A stretch of DNA of 64,000 nt from Volvox africanus. Lineage: Eukaryota > Chlorophyta > Chlorophyceae > Chlamydomonadales > Volvocaceae. How positions within the stretch are numbered: position 1 is the first letter of the stretch; every line of letters begins with the position of its first letter. Made by a program: the position numbers and the translations under genes. This document shows positions 60,063 through 64,000 of this stretch, piece by piece. The stretch covers positions 3,488,501 to 3,552,500 of the forward strand of contig BSDZ01000086.1 of assembly GCA_030268105.1 (NCBI GenBank). Reading direction: 5' to 3'. The notes under the pieces were generated by a model. That model did no database searches. It was not told the DNA's origin and saw only the letters and a list, made by a program, of their open reading frames with translations.

Positions 60063-62503
60063 TCCTCCGGGGGCAGGCGGCACACCTGATACGCAGCGAT
60101 ACATTGACGTTTAGGTGATCCTGCTCCATCTCTGGCCGTACAGGCTTCACACCATCGTGGCTGCTCAGGATCGCTCCAACAAGCGGGCAGTGGTGCTCAA
60201 GACCTTCGCCAAGAACCGCATGTCCTCCTCGCTGCGCGCCAAGCTTGAGGCGGAAGTGGCGCACCTGAGGTCCTTGTCGTGCGTGCCCGGCGTTGTGCAG
60301 TTCATTCAGCAGTTTGAGGACGACGAATCCATCTTCATTGTGCTGGACCGCTGCCCGGGTAGGGTGGGGGAGGGGGAACGCGGGTGTGCAAGAGAACGAA
60401 AGACAGAGACCGGGTGGTTTGAATACTCGTGGACGCAAGGGGGGGATACTTCAACCTCTTGAAAGAAGTCAACACCTGAAAACGCACTGCCAAGTCCGTA
60501 GGCCGGACGGCCCGGCAGCAGGTTTTTTAAGGAATACCCATGATACTCTCTGGCATGATTGACGAAAAAGATCTGTATTAAAAAATGAATTCAATAAATC
60601 GTGAAACCCCTGTTAAATAATGTTTTTTAGTACTTCCCAATCGTTGACTAGCCTCTTGGGCCTCGAGAAGGGAAAGTCACAATGGCACCGACCTAGGGGA
60701 TGGGCGTAATGGATAGCATGTGCTTACACGTCCTACATCGGGCGGTGCGGGTGCAACGGGGGTGGGGGAATCAGTCGCTCTGGCGTGTCGCATCCCGCGT
60801 GGATCGGGGACGAAGAGAAAGCCATCGTGTCAAGTTATTGCGCGAAGACGGCGGCTTTGCGATGGTCGTTGTGTCGGATTCTCTCGACTGCGCCTCATGC
60901 ACTGGACCCCCACGCCCTCACGCCCTCACGCTCTCCGGTTTTCCGACGGTGCCTCAGGTCCCACGTTGATTGAGCTGGTGGCCAATAGCGGTGGCCGCCT
61001 GTCCGAGAACGTGCTGGTGCCGTACGTGCTTATCCCGCTATTATTCGTGCTGATAGACCTGCACCGCCGCGGCATCGTGCACCGCCAAATCCAGCCAGAG
61101 CATACGCTGTGCCAGATAGAGGCCGGTTTGGTGACGCTGGTGGACTTCTCGGAGGCGGTGAATAAGAACCAGCGCTGCCTGAACAACCGCGCGGGATCCC
61201 TGGAGTACATGGTGCGCTGTCAGCCGGATATGTGTACCTCATGGGGGCAGGGTTTCGGCATGGGGATGGTGTGTGTGTGTGTGCTGGTGGGCTGGTGGGC
61301 TGTCTTGACCCCGACATTCATTACGCTTAGCTGGGTTTCGGAGCGTGAGGCAGGGTACCCGGGGGGCATATCGGCTATATACGTTTTTTGTGGTGGTGGT
61401 GGGTTAGTGCTTTGCAGATGTTATTAGTTGTCAGTTTGAGACCCCCCGTCTCTCTCGCCCTTCCTCCTGGCACCCACACCCGCACCCGCACCCGCACCCG
61501 CAGGCCCCCGAGGTTCTGAACAAGCCCACAGCCGAGGAGATCTTCCATCAGGTGCTGTACAACGGAATGAGCGAGGAGGAGCTGCCGCAGTACGACGAGA
61601 AGGCGGATGGTGAGCGGCTGCAAAGCGGTCGGGAGAATAGAGGGCGCCGGAACGGTTGGAAAGGGATGAAGGGTATGCGGGCTCCGGAAAGGAAACGTCA
61701 CCCAATAGCAAGCCGTATACCGTACATATGTACGGTACATATTCCTATTGCCTTATTTTCTGCCTGTCTTCGCGGCCGCCAAGGCCAAGTATGTTTTCAC
61801 CGTCTCTACCTTGGACGAGCCCTGCCGCCATCATCCAACTCGCCGCTTCACAATTGTACTTTTTTAGCAGCTTCTCTTCGGAGAAATATCTGGTTGCTCG
61901 GGTATTCGCCCTAGCCTCCTCGCCCCACCCCTCCTCGCCCCACCCCTCCTCGCCCCTTGCCGCCCGCCCTTCCCCGCCGAATCGGCCCCAGTTTGGAGTT
62001 TGGGTGTATTGGCATTCGAGGCCCTCACAGGCTGCCAGCCGTTCCTTGCCGACTCCCCTTCCGAGATGAGTCAGCTGCAGAAGGACCTCCTCACACACCT
62101 GGACGGCGCGGGCAACCCGCTGCTGTTCTCGGGGCGCAGCCAGCTGTCAGGCGAGGCGAGGTCCTTCCTGCTGCAGGCGCTACAGCTGGACCCCATCAAC
62201 CGCAGCTCCGCAGAGCGCCTCCTGCAACACCCGCTACTGCAGCGCTACTGGCCGAGGTACCAGTCCACGCACCACGCGACACGCTTGCTTGCGGCGGCGA
62301 CGGCGGCGGGCCGAGGTGGCAACGCCTCCCCATCGACCACTGTGACGTCGGCGGCGACGGGGAGTGGCCAGGTGGCAGTGGCGGCAGCCGCAGCGGCAGT
62401 GTCTCGTACAGCTGGAGGGGGTGGCGGCAGTTGCGCGGCGCCCGCAGTGGCGCACAAGTCGAACTTGCTGATGGCAGCGCCGCTGCAGTTCCCTGTACGG
62501 TAG
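59042..62503 (+). CDS. Protein kinase-fold protein lacking catalytic residues (predicted pseudokinase)
   Basis: Six exons join in phase: 59042-59196, 59365-59559, 60144-60358, 60958-61211, 61504-61609, 61992-62503, giving 478 aa. Residues 1-110 are a basic, Ser-rich, probably disordered N-terminus. The kinase fold follows, about 110-400. The ATP lysine is present (VVLKTF, K136), as is a helix-C Glu (KLEAEVAHLRSL). A glycine loop is not recognisable (ALHRSRLHTIVAA). The catalytic loop reads HRQIQPEH (about 230-237) where active kinases have HRDxKxxN, so the base Asp, the Lys and the Asn are all replaced. DFG reads DFS. MAPEVL, DVWSLGVLAFEALTG and the C-lobe are intact. The Ala/Gly/Thr-rich tail is about 75 residues. 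It may act as a scaffold or allosteric partner. A conventional kinase function is unlikely. Confidence 0.9.
59969..60062. repeat. (CT)n microsatellite in kinase-like intron
   Basis: About 90 bases of nearly pure CT lie roughly 80 bases before the acceptor of the exon at 60144. One interruption (CTTTCTCT) occurs near its end. Confidence 0.97.
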
Positions 62504-64000
62504 TGACCCTGGCTCTTATCACGGTGGTGTTGGTGGTCACAGCGGTGGCGGGGGAGGCCGCCACCAGCTAATATAACCAATGCTTTCGGACGGCGGATAT
62601 TTTTTCACGGCAGGTTTGGGGATGCGGCACGCTATTGCTGACCGCCGTGGGCAATTCAACCCAAATGGTGGCGTGACTGTGTACGATTGTGTACGACACA
62701 CGTTAGGCCATACATGGCTGATATGGCTATATTTCCGCCCCTCTCGTTGCCAGCACCAGTGTTCCTGGCGTTACACATTCTTTGGTTGAGGATTTTATCA
62801 TCTTTTATAAGCTTGATAAGCCCCCGCGCCGCTTCGGATATGCGCGCAGAGGTGTCGGTGTCGCGGCAGCGTCACCCCGCACCGCTTTGCCGCCCTTTTT
62901 TCCCGCCCAATTTCGAACCCAATGGTCTCTTGAGAATGTGAAGATATGGCCATTATATTGCCGGTCTGCAGATGTGTGTTTGCATGTTTGTGTGTGTGTG
63001 TCTCTTAGAGAGTGTGTATGTGGCTGTTACGTTTTCGTGGTCTCACTTCCACCGCCTCCAAGTGGGTCGTTTTTGAGAAACCCCGCGTGCCTGTGGCTGC
63101 CTCCTTTTACGCCTGGCCGGCCGGCTGCCTGACTGGCACGGTCGCTGGCGGTGCTGGTGCTGGTGGTGCTGGCGGTGCTGGTGCTGGTGGTGCTGGCGGT
63201 GCTGGTGCTGGCGGTGCTGGTGCTGGTGGTGCTGGCGGTGCTGGTCGAGTAGTCATCAGGTTCGGATTCTGTGTCGAAGAGTATTCGTCCAGATGGTTAT
63301 TGCTGACCCACTTATCTGGTTTCGGTGCGCGGTAGCTGTCCCCTAGCTGCTGCTGCCCAGGCGGCAGGTGCTGCAGCAAACGCTAGGGGTTCGGGGGCCC
63401 CTTCGGGGGACGACGACGGACAGGTGCCCCTTCGAAGAGCCAAAAAGGATACCCCAGTTACGTGTGTCTCCTTGCCTCGCTAGTGCGATTTATGTGGTGA
63501 CCTCCGGAAGCCTCTCTTTGACTGGTTTTCCGTATAAAGCGCCATGCTGCTGGTGCTGCTGTGTACGCGGATCTTTCCCCTTCGGTACGGAAGAGGAGAT
63601 TGTGGAGCAGAGGTTTGATTTAAAGCTTCGGCGGCGGTTTTTATGGCAATATGGATTTGATAGTATTATTATGTACAGTGCGCCTAGGAGAGCTGCCATC
63701 TGGGTACCTGTTGGTGGATCAATCGTATGAGTGGGAGTGGGAGAGTGTTTTGTTTCTTATCAGTAAAAGGGTTCTTCTATGTGTTTGTATATGGTTAGGC
63801 TCTCAAGGATAGGGCGGACGAGAGGAGGATGTCCTCCTGGAATGGGGGGTATAGCCACTTGGCAGGGGGCTGCAGCGAATGTCCCAACTGAGTCCCGACT
63901 CGGATGCCCCCTTTACCGGATGGGAGAGAAGGGTGCATCGGGGGCAATGATGCGCTCCCACTCTGCCGCCGGTGAGAACCTCCCTGACGGGGGTAAGCTT
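62504..64000. other. Kinase-like gene 3' region, no further gene recognised
   Basis: The stretch contains a GGTGCTGGC tandem repeat at 63146-63245. A frame with Gly/Ala repeats crosses it but has no support outside the repeat. The final 500 bases resemble no family I know. Confidence 0.5.
63146..63245. repeat. GGTGCTGGC/GGTGCTGGT minisatellite
   Basis: About 100 bases of tandem nine-base units have a higher-order pattern in which GGC and GGT forms alternate. The frame on the plus strand would read Gly-Ala repeats. Confidence 0.93.

Noticed and set aside
59760..60438. Arg-Glu repeat frames on the minus strand and Leu-Ser repeats on the plus strand
   Set aside because: They are opened by the CT microsatellite in an intron of the kinase-like gene.

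Overview
The window looks like nuclear DNA of a green alga of the order Chlamydomonadales, most likely a volvocine (Volvox-like) species. The genes are split into many short exons with GT-AG introns, coding frames are rich in G or C at third positions, TGTAA poly(A) signals occur, and minisatellites and dispersed repeats are abundant. The assignment is inferred from gene architecture and protein resemblance; no rRNA or organelle marker was seen. Gene models were assembled by hand from splice sites, phase continuity and family alignment, so exon ends are best where family conservation supports them.

Layout. 1-10.8 kb is repeat-rich: two copies of an identical direct repeat of at least 472 bp (1-472 and 9168-9639) flank a 3' fragment of a TBC1D20-type Rab-GAP gene that carries a one-base frameshift, and an unrecognised acidic-repeat gene on the minus strand. 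10.8-17.8 kb holds two unrecognised low-complexity plus-strand genes: a Gln-rich protein of about 1045 aa and a basic protein of about 655 aa. 19.4-46.3 kb is a minus-strand run of four well-supported genes: dihydroxy-acid dehydratase (15 exons), an XRP2/RP2-type TBCC-domain protein, an ARM-like repeat protein (12 exons, 820 aa) and a MAK11/PAK1IP1 WD40 ribosome-assembly factor. 47.3-62.5 kb is a plus-strand run: a MATE transporter, S-adenosylmethionine decarboxylase with an upstream pair of short ORFs, and a protein kinase-like gene that lacks catalytic residues.

The genes look like ordinary independently transcribed eukaryotic loci. Roles that can be named are branched-chain amino-acid synthesis (DHAD), ciliary/ARL3 GTPase control (RP2-like), 60S ribosome assembly (MAK11), membrane efflux (MATE) and polyamine synthesis (AdoMetDC). 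The most notable signals are a spliced upstream ORF before AdoMetDC resembling the polyamine-sensing upstream peptide of plants, the predicted pseudokinase, and the direct-repeat-flanked broken TBC gene. No CRISPR array, rRNA gene or convincing tRNA gene was seen.
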